A DNA stretch of 64,000 bases from Pseudomonas lurida. GTDB taxonomy: Bacteria; Pseudomonadota; Gammaproteobacteria; Pseudomonadales; Pseudomonadaceae. Position 1 is the stretch's first letter; each line of letters begins with the position of its first letter. Below the pieces are notes generated by a model, which worked only from the letters and a program-made list of their open reading frames with translations, was not told where the DNA came from and did no database searches. The position numbers were made by a program, and so were the translations under genes. Shown here one piece after another: positions 1-9,598 of this stretch. The stretch lies in the NCBI RefSeq assembly GCF_002563895.1, contig NZ_PDJB01000001.1, positions 355,501 to 419,500 of the forward strand, read 5' to 3'.

Positions 1-1762
1 CAACAGCAGCGAGCTGAAACTGCAGGTCTCGCAGATCCCGTTGAAGGATGACCTGTCGATATTGCCGCTGCCGTTCTTCGACAAGCGCGATGCACGCCAG
101 GTCAGCCTGCCGTTCGTGTTTGCCACTGCGCCGGACAACGCCACGCTGGAAGCGGCGGCCACCTTGTCGTCGTGGTTCGGCGCGCTGGCCAGCTACCGTG
201 GCGCGACATTCCCGACCACCTACGGCACGCTGCCGGCCAAGGGCAACGCGATTGTCCTGGTGCTGAGCCCGAGCGCGGTCGACGTCAACGGCGTCAAGGT
301 GGCACAGGCCACCGGGCCGACCCTGAACCTCATCGCCAACCCCAACGACCCGCAGGGCAAACTGCTGGTCGTGTCGGGCCGCGATGGCGCCGAGCTCAAG
401 CGTGCCGCCACCGCTGTGGTGCTGGGCAACTCGGTACTGGCTGGCAGCAGCGTGGTGATCGACAAGCTCGAAAGCCTGGCGCCGCGTCGCCCCTACGACG
501 CGCCGAACTGGGTGCCGAGTGATCGCCCGGTGCGCCTCGGCGAGCTGGTCGAGCTGAACAAACTCAGCGTCGCCGGTTACAACCCAGGGCCCATCAACGT
601 TGACTTCCGCCTGCCGCCCGACCTGTTCAACTGGCGTGAAGAAGGCGTGCCGCTGCACCTCAAATACCGCTACACGCCGCAGCAGGTGTCGACAAACTCG
701 TCGTTGCTGGTGGGTATGGATGACCAGTTCATGAAGTCCATGCCGCTGCCCTCGATCACCAGCCTGGCAGACGGCAAGACCTTGCTGAGCATGCTGCAGA
801 AAGACAACACGCTGCCGCGCGAGGCGACCGTGCTGCTGCCGATCAGCTCGGCGTCACCGATGTCCAAGCTGCAACTGCGCTTCATGTACGACTACATCAA
901 GGAAGGAGAATGCCGCGACATCATCGTCGATAACATGCGCGGCACCATCGACCCGGATTCGAGCCTGGACATCAGCGGCTACCAGCACTTCATCGCCATG
1001 CCCAACCTGGGTGTGTTCAACGATGCCGGCTTCCCGTTCACACGCCTGGCGGACCTTTCCGAGTCGGCCGTGGTTTTGCCGGACACCTTCGGCACCGAGG
1101 AGCTGAGCGCCTACCTCACCATCCTCGGTCGCTTCGGGGAGTCCACCGGCTACCCGGCCACCGCGGTCAAGGTGGTGCAGGCCAAGGACGTGCAAAGCGT
1201 TGCCGACAAGGACCTGCTGGTGATCGCCACCGGTGCTGACCAGCCGCTGTTCAAACAGTGGCAGCAGTACCTGCCGGCCAACGCCGACGGGCCTCGGCAG
1301 CACTTCAAACTGTCTGACCTGCCGCGTTATGTGAGCAACTGGGTCAGCCCCGACGCCGACGCCAACAAGCACGCCGCTAACGCTGCGATCAGCTTCAATA
1401 GCTTGAGCACCAGCACCTGGTTTGCCGGCTTCGAGTCGCCGCTCAAGGCGGGGCGCAGTGTGGTGCTTATCTCCAGCACCAAGCCCGAGGGCCTGCAGGC
1501 CGCGACGGCTGTATTGATCGGCGGTGATCAGTTCAAGGACACCATCCAGGGCAGCCTCGCGGTGGTGCAAGGCACACAGGTCAGTTCGCTGGTGGCGGAC
1601 CAGCAGTATTACGTCGGCAAGCTGGGGCTGTTCAAACAGGTGCAATGGCAACTGTCGCAGAACCTGGGCTGGATGCTGCTGTTCACCTTCCTGGGCCTGG
1701 CAATTGTCACCTGCCTGATCTACCTGTCCCTGCGGGCACGTGCAAAACGGCGGTTGGCATGA
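1..1762 (+). CDS. wssC: WssC/BcsB, cellulose synthase periplasmic subunit (5' end outside window)
   Basis: The reading frame is open from the left edge (codons begin at base 2), so only the C-terminal 586 residues are present; BcsB proteins are usually about 750-780 residues. BcsB is the periplasmic partner of the BcsA synthase and guides the glucan chain across the periplasm; its single C-terminal helix anchors it in the inner membrane. Here a hydrophobic helix (about nt 1670-1735, WMLLFTFLGLAIV) followed by a basic tail (RARAKRR) fits that anchor. The stop overlaps the start of the next gene (ATGA), which implies translational coupling with wssD. Identity rests on the family-like sequence and the bcsZ-bcsC-acetylation genes that follow. 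Confidence 0.93.
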   Translation, partial: NSSELKLQVSQIPLKDDLSILPLPFFDKRDARQVSLPFVFATAPDNATLEAAATLSSWFGALASYRGATFPTTYGTLPAKGNAIVLVLSPSAVDVNGVKVAQATGPTLNLIANPNDPQGKLLVVSGRDGAELKRAATAVVLGNSVLAGSSVVIDKLESLAPRRPYDAPNWVPSDRPVRLGELVELNKLSVAGYNPGPINVDFRLPPDLFNWREEGVPLHLKYRYTPQQVSTNSSLLVGMDDQFMKSMPLPSITSLADGKTLLSMLQKDNTLPREATVLLPISSASPMSKLQLRFMYDYIKEGECRDIIVDNMRGTIDPDSSLDISGYQHFIAMPNLGVFNDAGFPFTRLADLSESAVVLPDTFGTEELSAYLTILGRFGESTGYPATAVKVVQAKDVQSVADKDLLVIATGADQPLFKQWQQYLPANADGPRQHFKLSDLPRYVSNWVSPDADANKHAANAAISFNSLSTSTWFAGFESPLKAGRSVVLISSTKPEGLQAATAVLIGGDQFKDTIQGSLAVVQGTQVSSLVADQQYYVGKLGLFKQVQWQLSQNLGWMLLFTFLGLAIVTCLIYLSLRARAKRRLA

Positions 1763-2955
1763 TGCGCAGAGCCGGTTGGGTTGCGTTGGGCGCCGCGCTC
1801 TTCGCCGGCGCAGCCCAGGCGCAGACGTGCGACGCGCAGTGGCCGCTGTGGCAGAACTACGCGACGCGCTTTGTGCAGGATGACGGGCGGGTGCTGAACT
1901 CGTCCCTGAACCCCAGCGAGAGCAATTCCGAAGGCCAGTCCTACGCGATGTTCTTTGCCTTGGTGGGCAACGACCGCGCGCGCTTCGACAAGCTCTGGAC
2001 CTGGACCAAGGCCAACATGGCCGGCAACGACATCAGCCGTAACCTGCCCGGTTGGCTGTGGGGCAAGACCAAGGGTGGCGAGTGGGGCGTGATCGACGCC
2101 AACTCTGCCAGCGACGCTGACCTGTGGGTGGCTTACGCGCTGCTGGAAGCGGCGCGTGTGTGGAATGTGCCGCAGTACCGCGCTGACGCGCAGTTGATGT
2201 TGGCCAATGTCGAAAAGACCTTGATCGTACGCGTGCCGGGACTGGGCAAGATGCTGTTGCCGGGGCCGGTGGGCTATAGCTACCCCGACGGCTTGTGGCG
2301 TTTCAACCCCAGCTACCAGGTACTGGCGCAACTGCGGCGCTTCCACAAGGAACGTCCCAACGGCGGCTGGAATGACGTGGCCGAGAGCAACGCCAAGATG
2401 CTCGCCGACACCAAGAGCAACCCCCACGGTATCGCTGCCAATTGGGTGGGCTACCGCGCGACCAGCGCGAATGCCGGGATGTTTGTGGTCGACCCGTATT
2501 CCGACGACCTCGGCAGCTACGATGCCATCCGCACGTACCTGTGGGCCGGCATGACCGCCAAGGCTGATCCGCTGGCGGCGCCGATGCTCAAGGCGTTGGG
2601 CGGTTTTTCGCGTGCGACGGCGGCGTCTCCCAGTGGCTTGCCGCCGGAGAAGATCCACGTGCTTACCGGCGCTGCCGAAAACAACAACGGCTTTTCGCCG
2701 CTGGGCTTCTCGGCCTCTGCCCTGGTGTTCTTCCAGGCGCGTGGCGAAACGGCCCTGATGCAACTGCAAAAGAACACGCTGGATGAAATGCTGGGCAAGG
2801 CCATGGCCCCGTCGGCGCCCGACAACGCGCAGCCGGTGTATTACGACTACATGCTCAGCCTGTTCAGCCAAGGCTTTACCGATCAAAAGTACCGCTTCGA
2901 ACAGGACGGTACGGTGAAATTATTCTGGGAGGGCGCATGCGCCGTCACACGCTAG
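1759..2955 (+). CDS. wssD: WssD/BcsZ, periplasmic endo-1,4-beta-glucanase (GH8)
   Basis: A 398-residue protein with an N-terminal signal peptide (basic MMRR, hydrophobic core, cleavage near AQA-QTC). BcsZ is a family 8 glycoside hydrolase that trims cellulose in the periplasm and is needed for normal export in many bcs systems. The expected acidic residues are visible: the Glu in SEGQSYAM (about residue 58) and the Asp in SDADLWVAYALLEA. An in-frame extension exists upstream to 1645, but the ATG overlapping the wssC stop gives a clean signal peptide, so I start at 1759; the adjacent ATG at 1762 is equally possible. The 3' end overlaps wssE by 19 nt. Confidence 0.94.
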   Translation: MMRRAGWVALGAALFAGAAQAQTCDAQWPLWQNYATRFVQDDGRVLNSSLNPSESNSEGQSYAMFFALVGNDRARFDKLWTWTKANMAGNDISRNLPGWLWGKTKGGEWGVIDANSASDADLWVAYALLEAARVWNVPQYRADAQLMLANVEKTLIVRVPGLGKMLLPGPVGYSYPDGLWRFNPSYQVLAQLRRFHKERPNGGWNDVAESNAKMLADTKSNPHGIAANWVGYRATSANAGMFVVDPYSDDLGSYDAIRTYLWAGMTAKADPLAAPMLKALGGFSRATAASPSGLPPEKIHVLTGAAENNNGFSPLGFSASALVFFQARGETALMQLQKNTLDEMLGKAMAPSAPDNAQPVYYDYMLSLFSQGFTDQKYRFEQDGTVKLFWEGACAVTR

Positions 2956-5900
2956 CCCTCGCGATCATGGCTACCCTGGCGTCCAGCGCCAGCCTGGCCG
3001 CAACCACCGACCCCCAAGCCTTGCTGGTCGAGCAGGGTTACTACTGGCAGTCGAAGAAAAACCCGGAGCGGGCCACTGAGTCCTGGAAGAAGCTGCTGGG
3101 CCTGAGCCCGGAACAACCGGACGCGTTATACGGCCTGGGGCTTATCCAGGTGCAACAGCAACACCCGGACGAGGCGCAACAGTACCTGGCTCGCCTGCGC
3201 GCGATTTCGCCGCTGCCACGCCAGGCGTTGCAGCTTGAGCAGGACATCCTGGTCAACGTACCCGCCAATGCCAAATTGCTGGAGCAGGCCCGTGAGCTGG
3301 GCGAGCCGGTCGAAGAACGCGAACAGGCTGTCGCCCTGTACCGCCAGATTTTCCAGGACCGCCCGCCTCAAGGCTTGATCGCCCGTGAGTATTACAACGC
3401 CCTGGCCTTCACCCCCAAGGGGACTGCCGAAGGCATCGCCGGCTTGCAGCGTGTGACGCGTGAGCGGCCGGATGACGCGATTGCCGCGCTGTTCCTGGCC
3501 CGGCACCTGGCGCGCAACCCTGGCACCCGTGTCGAAGGTATTCGCGCCATGGCGCGCCTGGCGCCCAACAACGAAGTGGGCGGCGCCGCTGACGAAGGCT
3601 GGCGCTTTGCGCTGGTCTGGCTCGGTGCACCCAACCGTGACCAGGTGCCGTTGTTCCAGGAATTTCTTGCCAAGCACCCGGACGACACTGAGATCCGCGC
3701 GCTGATGAACAAGGGCATTGCCCAGGGCAAGGGTGACGGTGGCTGGCAACGTGATCCGAAGCTGGTCAAGGCATTCAAGGCCCTCGATGAGGGCGACTTG
3801 AAAACCGCCGAGCCACTGCTGGCGGCGCGCCTGGCGGAAAAGTCCAACGATGTGGATGCGCTCGGCGGCATGGGCGTGCTGCGCCAACAGCAGCAGCGCT
3901 TCAGCGAGGCAGAAAACTACCTGGGCCAGGCCACCCGCTTGCCTGGCGGCGCGGCCTGGCAAAAAGCCCTGAATGACGTGCGTTACTGGAGCCTGCTGAG
4001 CCAGGCCCGTGACGCGCAGACTGCCGGTCGCAGCAGCCAGGCCCGCGACCTGGCCGCGCAGGCCGAGCGCCTGAACCCGAGCCGGGCGGATGCCACCGTG
4101 GCCCTCGCTGGTTTCCAGGCCCAGGACAATCAATTCGACGCCTCCGAAGCCAGCTACCGCAAGGTGCTGGCGCGCAACCCTGGCGACGCGGACGCGTTGA
4201 ATGGCTTGATCGGTGTGCTGTCGCAATCGGGCCGTCCGGAAGAAGCCCTGAAGCTGATCGACTCGGTGTCTGCGGCGGATCGCACCAAGCTGTCTTCCAA
4301 CGTGAAAATCAAGGCCCTGCGTGCCACCCAGATGGGCAAGGTCGCCGATCAGCGTGGCGACTTGAAGGCCGCGCAAGCCGCGTATCAGCAGGCGCTAGAC
4401 GCCGACCCGGAAAACCCCTGGACGCGTTTCGCGCTGGCGCGTGTCTACCTGCGCGACGGGCAGATTCGCAACGCCCGCGCCCTGCTTGATGGCCTGCTCA
4501 AAAGCCAGCCCAACCAACCGGACGCGCTGTACACCAGTACCTTGCTGTCGGTGGAACTGGACGAGTGGAAAGCCGCCGATGCGACACTGTCGCGCATTCC
4601 AGCCGGCCAGCGCACCGCCGACATGAACGAGTTGGCGAGTGACATCGCCCTGCACAAGCAGACCGAAATCGCGATTGAAAGCGCTCGCCGTGGCCAGCGC
4701 CCGGAAGCCCTGGCATTGCTGGGGCGCAGCGCGACGCTGGCGGGTAAAAAGCCCGAGCGCCTGGCGGTGTTGGCGTCTGCCTATGTGGACGTCGGCGCGC
4801 CGGAAGAAGGCTTGCAGATCATGCAAGGTGTGCTGGACAGCACGCCTGATCCGACTGCCGACCAGAGGCTGCTCTACGCGGGCGTACTGCTCAAGGCCAA
4901 TCACTACACCGAGGCCGGCGACATCCTGCGTGGCATGCAGGGCCAGCCGCTGAGTGATGCCGGGCGTCAACGCTACGAAGACCTGATCTTCCAATATCGG
5001 GTCAAGCAAGCCGATGCGTTGCGCGAGAAGAACGACCTGGTGGCAGCCTACGACATGCTCTCGCCGGCACTGGTGCAGCGGCCCCATGACACATCGGCCA
5101 TTGCCGTGCTGGCTCGCATGTACGCCGACGGCGGCGACGGCAAGAAAGCCATGGCGCTTTACGAGCCGCTCGTGCAGCAAAACCCCAACAACGCTCGCCT
5201 GCAACTGGGCCTGGCGGGTATTGCCTTGAAGGGCGGTAACCGTAGCCTGGCCGAGTCGGCCACCGACAAGGCGCTGCGGCTGGACCCGACCAGCGCCGAG
5301 ACGCTGACAGCGGCGGGGCAGATCTATCAGGGCCTGGGCCGCAACGCCGAAGCAGCGGAGTTGTTGCGTCGCGCCCTGGCCATTGAAAACACCCAGCGCG
5401 CCCAGGCCCGCTCGGCCTTGGCGGATGCGCAAGGCGTGGCGTACAACCCGTTCGTTGGCCTGCCGGGCCAGCGTCGTCAGATCACCGACCTGGCCGTTGA
5501 CCGTGGCGCGGTTCCTCCACCGATCGATGCGCCGGCCAACGTCATGCCCGCCGCGGTATCGGCGCCCGGAAATACCGTGGGCGCTGCCGGCTTTGCCCCT
5601 TCCAACAGGCTGAGCGACCCGTTCGTGCCGCCTACGCGCATCGCCGCGCTGGACAACCCGACCCTGAGCCCGGCGCGCCGTGCCCTCGATGGTCTGCTGC
5701 GTGATCGCAGCGCCTACTTGGTGCAAGGTTTGAGCGTGCGCAGCAACAACGGTGAAAGTGGCTTGAGCAAAATCACCGACGTGCAGACGCCTTTCGAAGC
5801 GCGCATGCCGGTGGGTGACTACAACGTGGCGTTGCGTGCGACACCGGTGAGCTTGAGCTCTGGTACGGTCAAGGCCATCTCTGCGGCGCGTTTTGGCACC

Positions 5901-6809
5901 GGTGGCAACACTGGCGATGGGGCCAAGCGTGAAAACGGCGTCGGCCTGGCGGTCGCGGTGGAAGACCCGGCGCAAGGCGTCAAGGCTGACATCGGTGTGA
6001 GCCCGCTGGGCTTCACCTACAACACCGTGGTGGGTGGCGTGAGTGTGAATCGACCGTTCACCGAAGGCGGCAACCTGCGCTATGGCGTGAACGTTTCGCG
6101 GCGTCCGGTTACCGACAGCGTCACCTCGTTTGCCGGGTCTGAGGACAAGGCCACCGGCCGCAAGTGGGGCGGCGTCACCGCCAATGGCGGGCGGGCCGAA
6201 CTGAGTTACGACAACCAGGAAATGGGTGCGTATGGCTACGCGTCGTTGCACCAGCTTCTCGGCAATCACGTCGAAGACAACACGCGCATGGAGTTGGGCA
6301 GCGGCGTCTACTGGTACCTGCGCAATACGCCAACCGACACCCTCACACTGGGCATCAGCGGCATGGCCATGGGGTTCAAGGACAACCAGGGTAACTACAC
6401 CTATGGCAATGGCGGCTACTTCAGCCCGCAACGTTTCTTCTCCCTCGCTGTGCCGATTCGCTGGGCGCAGAGTTTCGACCGCTTCAGCTACGAGTTGAAA
6501 AGCTCGGTGGGTGTGCAACATATCGCACAAGATGGCGCCGATTACTTCCCGACGGACAGTGTTCTGCAAGATCGACGGGATGACCCGAAGTACGACAGCA
6601 GCAGCAAGACCGGCATCGGCTACAGCCTCAACGCGGCCGCCGAATACCGTCTGACTTCACGCTTTTACCTGGGTGGCGAAGTCGGTGTCGACAACGCCCA
6701 GGATTATCGCCAGTACGTCGGCAACGCCTACCTGCGCTACCTGTTTGAGGACCTGAGCGGGCCTATGCCCTTGCCGGTCAGCCCTTACCGTTCCCCTTAT
6801 TCGAATTGA
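2937..6809 (+). CDS. wssE: WssE/BcsC, cellulose export outer membrane protein
   Basis: A 1290-residue protein. A signal peptide (MRRHTLALAIMATLASSASLAA) is followed by a long array of TPR-like helical repeats to about residue 850 (recurrent A-L/Y-G-x2-x4-P-D-ALYGLGL type units). A Pro/Ala-rich linker then leads to a C-terminal domain from about residue 910 with alternating beta-strand character, ending in an aromatic strand region (YLRYLFEDL) as in the BCSC_C porin. BcsC forms the outer membrane pore for the cellulose chain, with the TPR part spanning the periplasm. The start lies inside wssD. The length is normal for BcsC (about 1150-1300). A long open frame on the opposite strand (4395-6569) is a GC-driven shadow. 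Confidence 0.95.
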   Translation: MRRHTLALAIMATLASSASLAATTDPQALLVEQGYYWQSKKNPERATESWKKLLGLSPEQPDALYGLGLIQVQQQHPDEAQQYLARLRAISPLPRQALQLEQDILVNVPANAKLLEQARELGEPVEEREQAVALYRQIFQDRPPQGLIAREYYNALAFTPKGTAEGIAGLQRVTRERPDDAIAALFLARHLARNPGTRVEGIRAMARLAPNNEVGGAADEGWRFALVWLGAPNRDQVPLFQEFLAKHPDDTEIRALMNKGIAQGKGDGGWQRDPKLVKAFKALDEGDLKTAEPLLAARLAEKSNDVDALGGMGVLRQQQQRFSEAENYLGQATRLPGGAAWQKALNDVRYWSLLSQARDAQTAGRSSQARDLAAQAERLNPSRADATVALAGFQAQDNQFDASEASYRKVLARNPGDADALNGLIGVLSQSGRPEEALKLIDSVSAADRTKLSSNVKIKALRATQMGKVADQRGDLKAAQAAYQQALDADPENPWTRFALARVYLRDGQIRNARALLDGLLKSQPNQPDALYTSTLLSVELDEWKAADATLSRIPAGQRTADMNELASDIALHKQTEIAIESARRGQRPEALALLGRSATLAGKKPERLAVLASAYVDVGAPEEGLQIMQGVLDSTPDPTADQRLLYAGVLLKANHYTEAGDILRGMQGQPLSDAGRQRYEDLIFQYRVKQADALREKNDLVAAYDMLSPALVQRPHDTSAIAVLARMYADGGDGKKAMALYEPLVQQNPNNARLQLGLAGIALKGGNRSLAESATDKALRLDPTSAETLTAAGQIYQGLGRNAEAAELLRRALAIENTQRAQARSALADAQGVAYNPFVGLPGQRRQITDLAVDRGAVPPPIDAPANVMPAAVSAPGNTVGAAGFAPSNRLSDPFVPPTRIAALDNPTLSPARRALDGLLRDRSAYLVQGLSVRSNNGESGLSKITDVQTPFEARMPVGDYNVALRATPVSLSSGTVKAISAARFGTGGNTGDGAKRENGVGLAVAVEDPAQGVKADIGVSPLGFTYNTVVGGVSVNRPFTEGGNLRYGVNVSRRPVTDSVTSFAGSEDKATGRKWGGVTANGGRAELSYDNQEMGAYGYASLHQLLGNHVEDNTRMELGSGVYWYLRNTPTDTLTLGISGMAMGFKDNQGNYTYGNGGYFSPQRFFSLAVPIRWAQSFDRFSYELKSSVGVQHIAQDGADYFPTDSVLQDRRDDPKYDSSSKTGIGYSLNAAAEYRLTSRFYLGGEVGVDNAQDYRQYVGNAYLRYLFEDLSGPMPLPVSPYRSPYSN

Positions 6810-6825
6810 TTGATAGGAGTCATCC

Positions 6826-7488
6826 ATGCCTGTTTCTGCAATTGCCGGCCTGACCCTGCTGGTACTCGGCGAGAGCCACTTGAGCTTCCCGGACCATTTG
6901 CTCGACCCGCTGCAAGCCAACCTCACCGCGCAAGGCGCCAAGGTTCACACCCTCGGTGCCTGCGGCGCTGGCGCGGCCGATTGGATCGTGCCGAAGAAAG
7001 TCGACTGTGGTGCCGAGCAACTGCCGGGTGGCAAGCCGCAGGTGTTCGGCAAGAACGCCATGAGCACCACGCCGGTCAAGGACCTGATCGCCAAGGACAA
7101 GCCGGACCTCGTGGTGATCATCATCGGCGACACCATGGCGTCCTATCCGGACCCGCAGTTCCCGAAAGTCTGGGCCTGGAAAAGCGTGACCTCGCTCACC
7201 AAGGCTATCAGCGAAACCGGTACCAAATGCGTGTGGGTCGGCCCGGCGTGGGGCAAGGTCGGCAGCATGTACAAGAAGGATGACGCGCGCACCAAGCTGA
7301 TGTCGTCGTTCCTGGCGACCAACGTGGCGCCGTGCACCTACATCGACTCGCTGACCTTCTCCAAACCGGGCGAGTGGATCACCACTGACGGTCAGCATTT
7401 CACCATTGATGGCTACCAGAAGTGGGCCAAGGCCATCGGCGGCGCGCTGTCGGCATTGCCGGCCGACGCTGTGAAGGGAGCCAAGTGA
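6826..7488 (+). CDS. wssF: WssF, SGNH-hydrolase-like protein of the cellulose acetylation module
   Basis: A 220-residue protein placed between bcsC and the alginate-acetylation-like genes, as wssF is in the known P. fluorescens operon. It has features of the SGNH/GDSL fold: GES at residues 15-17 (block I serine S17), a central GDT near residue 101, and D188-x-x-H191 in DGQHF (block V). There is no clear signal peptide, since the N-terminus runs straight into the first beta strand. WssF is assigned to cellulose acetylation in the literature, with an undefined role; presenting or transferring acyl groups is inference. A Shine-Dalgarno (TAGGAG) precedes the ATG. The stop overlaps the wssG start by one base (TGATG). 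Confidence 0.88.
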   Translation: MPVSAIAGLTLLVLGESHLSFPDHLLDPLQANLTAQGAKVHTLGACGAGAADWIVPKKVDCGAEQLPGGKPQVFGKNAMSTTPVKDLIAKDKPDLVVIIIGDTMASYPDPQFPKVWAWKSVTSLTKAISETGTKCVWVGPAWGKVGSMYKKDDARTKLMSSFLATNVAPCTYIDSLTFSKPGEWITTDGQHFTIDGYQKWAKAIGGALSALPADAVKGAK

Positions 7489-8153
7489 TGAAGCGCATCA
7501 CCCTGGGCCTGGCGACTTTGCTCGCCAGCGTCAGCGCCTACAGTGCCGACATTCCGCTGTACCCCACCGGCCCGGAAAAGGACTCGGCGTTCCTGCGGTT
7601 TGCCAATGGCACGGCCGGCGAATTGAAACTGGTCGCCGACGGCTCCAAGGCCAGCCTGGTGTTGGCGGGCGACAAACGGGTTTCCGACTACCTGCCGGTA
7701 TCGGGCGGCAGCACGCCCATCAAGGGGGTGTTGAGCCAGGGCGGCAAGACCGCTGACTTGGCCGTTACCGTGGCCCCGGGCGAGTTCGCCACCGTGGTGG
7801 CCGTGGCCGATGCCAAGGGCGGCATTCGCCAAGTGGTGATCCATGAGCAACCGGACGATTTCAACGCGCTGAAAGCCTCCCTGGCGTTCATCAACGCCGA
7901 CGCCGCGTGCACGGATGCCAGCCTCGAAGCGGTGGCGCAAAAGGCCGAGCTGTTCAAAAAGGTCGCCGAAGGTTCGGTGCAGCGCCGCATGATCAACCCG
8001 GTGCAATTGTCGGTGCAACTCAAGTGCGCCGGCGCGCCGGTCGGCCAGCCGCTGACCTTCGGCCTCAAGGCGGGCGAGCGCTACAGCGTATTGGCGTTGC
8101 CATCGGCGTCGGGTTCCCGGTTGTTGTTCGCACCTGATTCGCTCGCTAACTGA
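7488..8153 (+). CDS. wssG: WssG, AlgF-like periplasmic cellulose O-acetylation protein
   Basis: A 221-residue protein with an N-terminal signal peptide (MKRITLGLATLLASVSAYSA-D). The rest resembles AlgF, the periplasmic accessory protein of alginate O-acetylation: two small beta-rich halves separated near residue 125. Together with WssH and WssI it forms the AlgI/F/J-like module that acetylates cellulose after export begins. The start is chosen at the ATG overlapping the wssF stop; an in-frame upstream extension to 7422 would lose the signal peptide. The next gene follows after 17 nt, so it lies within the operon. Confidence 0.9.
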   Translation: MKRITLGLATLLASVSAYSADIPLYPTGPEKDSAFLRFANGTAGELKLVADGSKASLVLAGDKRVSDYLPVSGGSTPIKGVLSQGGKTADLAVTVAPGEFATVVAVADAKGGIRQVVIHEQPDDFNALKASLAFINADAACTDASLEAVAQKAELFKKVAEGSVQRRMINPVQLSVQLKCAGAPVGQPLTFGLKAGERYSVLALPSASGSRLLFAPDSLAN

Positions 8154-8170
8154 TCGGGCCCGACACCACC

Positions 8171-9586
8171 ATGGTCTTTGCCTCACTCGAATTCCTCACG
8201 CTGTTCCTGCCGGCCTTCCTGTTGATTTATGCGCTGGCTCGTCCGAGCTGGCGCAACGTCATCCTGTTGATCGGCAGCTGGTTGTTCTACGGCTGGTTGA
8301 GCCCGCTGTTCCTGTTCCTGCACATGGTGTTGACCGTGGTGGCATGGGTCGGTGGCTTGCTGGTGGACCGCTCCCGTGAGGACGGCAAAGGCCGGGTGCG
8401 CCTGTTGATCGCGTTGATCGTGTTCAACACGGCGGTGCTGTGTTGGTACAAGTACGCCAACATCGTCGCCGGCACCGTAAGTGAGGTGATCACATGGTAC
8501 GGTGCGATGCCGTTGGACTGGCAGCGCGTGGCCTTGCCGGCCGGCTTGTCGTTCATCGTGCTGCAGGCGATTTCGTACCTGGTGGATGTGCACCGGCATA
8601 CGGTGCCGGTGGAGCGTAGCTTCATCAACTACGCCACCTATATCTCGATGTTCGGGCACTCGATCGCGGGCCCGATCATCCGCTACGACTGGGTCCGCCG
8701 CGAGCTGAACCAGCGTTATTTCAACTGGGCGAATTTCTCCCTGGGCGCGCGGCGCTTCATGATCGGCATGGGCATGAAAGTGCTGGTGGCCGACACGCTG
8801 TCGCCGCTGGTGGACATTGCCTTCCACCTGGAAAACCCGAGCCTGGTGGACGCCTGGATCGGTTGCCTGGCGTATTCGCTGCAACTGTTTTTCGACTTCG
8901 CCGGCTACAGCGCCATGGCCATCGGCCTGGGCCTGATGCTGGGCTTCCACTTTCCGGAAAACTTCAATCGGCCGTACCTGGCCAGCAGCATCCAGGATTT
9001 CTGGCGGCGCTGGCACTTGTCGCTGTCCAGTTGGTTGCGCGACTACCTGTACATCGCCCTGGGCGGTAACCGCGACGGCGTGTGGCGCACCTATCGCAAC
9101 CTGTTCCTGACCATGGCGATTGCCGGGTTGTGGCACGGTGGCGACAGCTGGAACTACCTGCTGTGGGGGGCGGCCCACGGCGTGGCGCTGTGTGTGGACC
9201 GGGCGTGGTCGCGGTCGAGCCTGCCGAGCATTCCGCCGTTGCTGTCGCACAGCCTCACGCTGTTGTTTGTGTGCCTGGCGTGGACCTTGTTCCGCGCGCC
9301 GGACTTCCATTCGGCGCTGACGATGTACGCCGGCCAGTTCGGTCTGCACGGCATGGCGCTGGGGGATGCGATGGCCGTGGCCATGCGCCCGGCCCATGGC
9401 ATGGCGGCGTTGCTGGGCCTGGTGTGCATCATCGCGCCGATCTGGCAGGTGCGTTGCGAGCAGCGTTTCGGTGCCCAGCCCTGGTTCGTGGTGGCGGCCT
9501 CACTGTGGCCGGTCGCCGGGTTTGTATTGTCGTTCGCGCTGATTGCCAGCCGCGACGCCGTACCGTTTCTGTATTTTCAGTTCTAA
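8171..9586 (+). CDS. wssH: WssH, MBOAT-family O-acetyltransferase (AlgI-like)
   Basis: A 471-residue multi-pass membrane protein of the membrane-bound O-acyltransferase family. The signature GLWHGGDSWNYLLWG places the conserved histidine at residue 322, the same position as the catalytic His of AlgI. Another MBOAT hallmark, FWRRWHLSLSSWLRDYLYIALGGN, occurs upstream (about residues 276-299). Family knowledge: these proteins move acetyl groups across the inner membrane to a periplasmic transferase; here the acceptor is cellulose. Acetylated cellulose made by this operon builds air-liquid interface mats. It is followed by wssI after 12 nt. Confidence in family is very high; the symbol rests on operon position. 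Confidence 0.95.
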   Translation: MVFASLEFLTLFLPAFLLIYALARPSWRNVILLIGSWLFYGWLSPLFLFLHMVLTVVAWVGGLLVDRSREDGKGRVRLLIALIVFNTAVLCWYKYANIVAGTVSEVITWYGAMPLDWQRVALPAGLSFIVLQAISYLVDVHRHTVPVERSFINYATYISMFGHSIAGPIIRYDWVRRELNQRYFNWANFSLGARRFMIGMGMKVLVADTLSPLVDIAFHLENPSLVDAWIGCLAYSLQLFFDFAGYSAMAIGLGLMLGFHFPENFNRPYLASSIQDFWRRWHLSLSSWLRDYLYIALGGNRDGVWRTYRNLFLTMAIAGLWHGGDSWNYLLWGAAHGVALCVDRAWSRSSLPSIPPLLSHSLTLLFVCLAWTLFRAPDFHSALTMYAGQFGLHGMALGDAMAVAMRPAHGMAALLGLVCIIAPIWQVRCEQRFGAQPWFVVAASLWPVAGFVLSFALIASRDAVPFLYFQF

Positions 9587-9598
9587 GGACGCCCGACC

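Noticed and set aside
4395..6569. A 724-codon open frame on the minus strand inside wssE
   Set aside because: It lies wholly opposite a well-defined BcsC gene, has His/Arg/Gln-rich low-complexity sequence typical of antisense frames in GC-rich DNA, and no ribosome binding site or family match.
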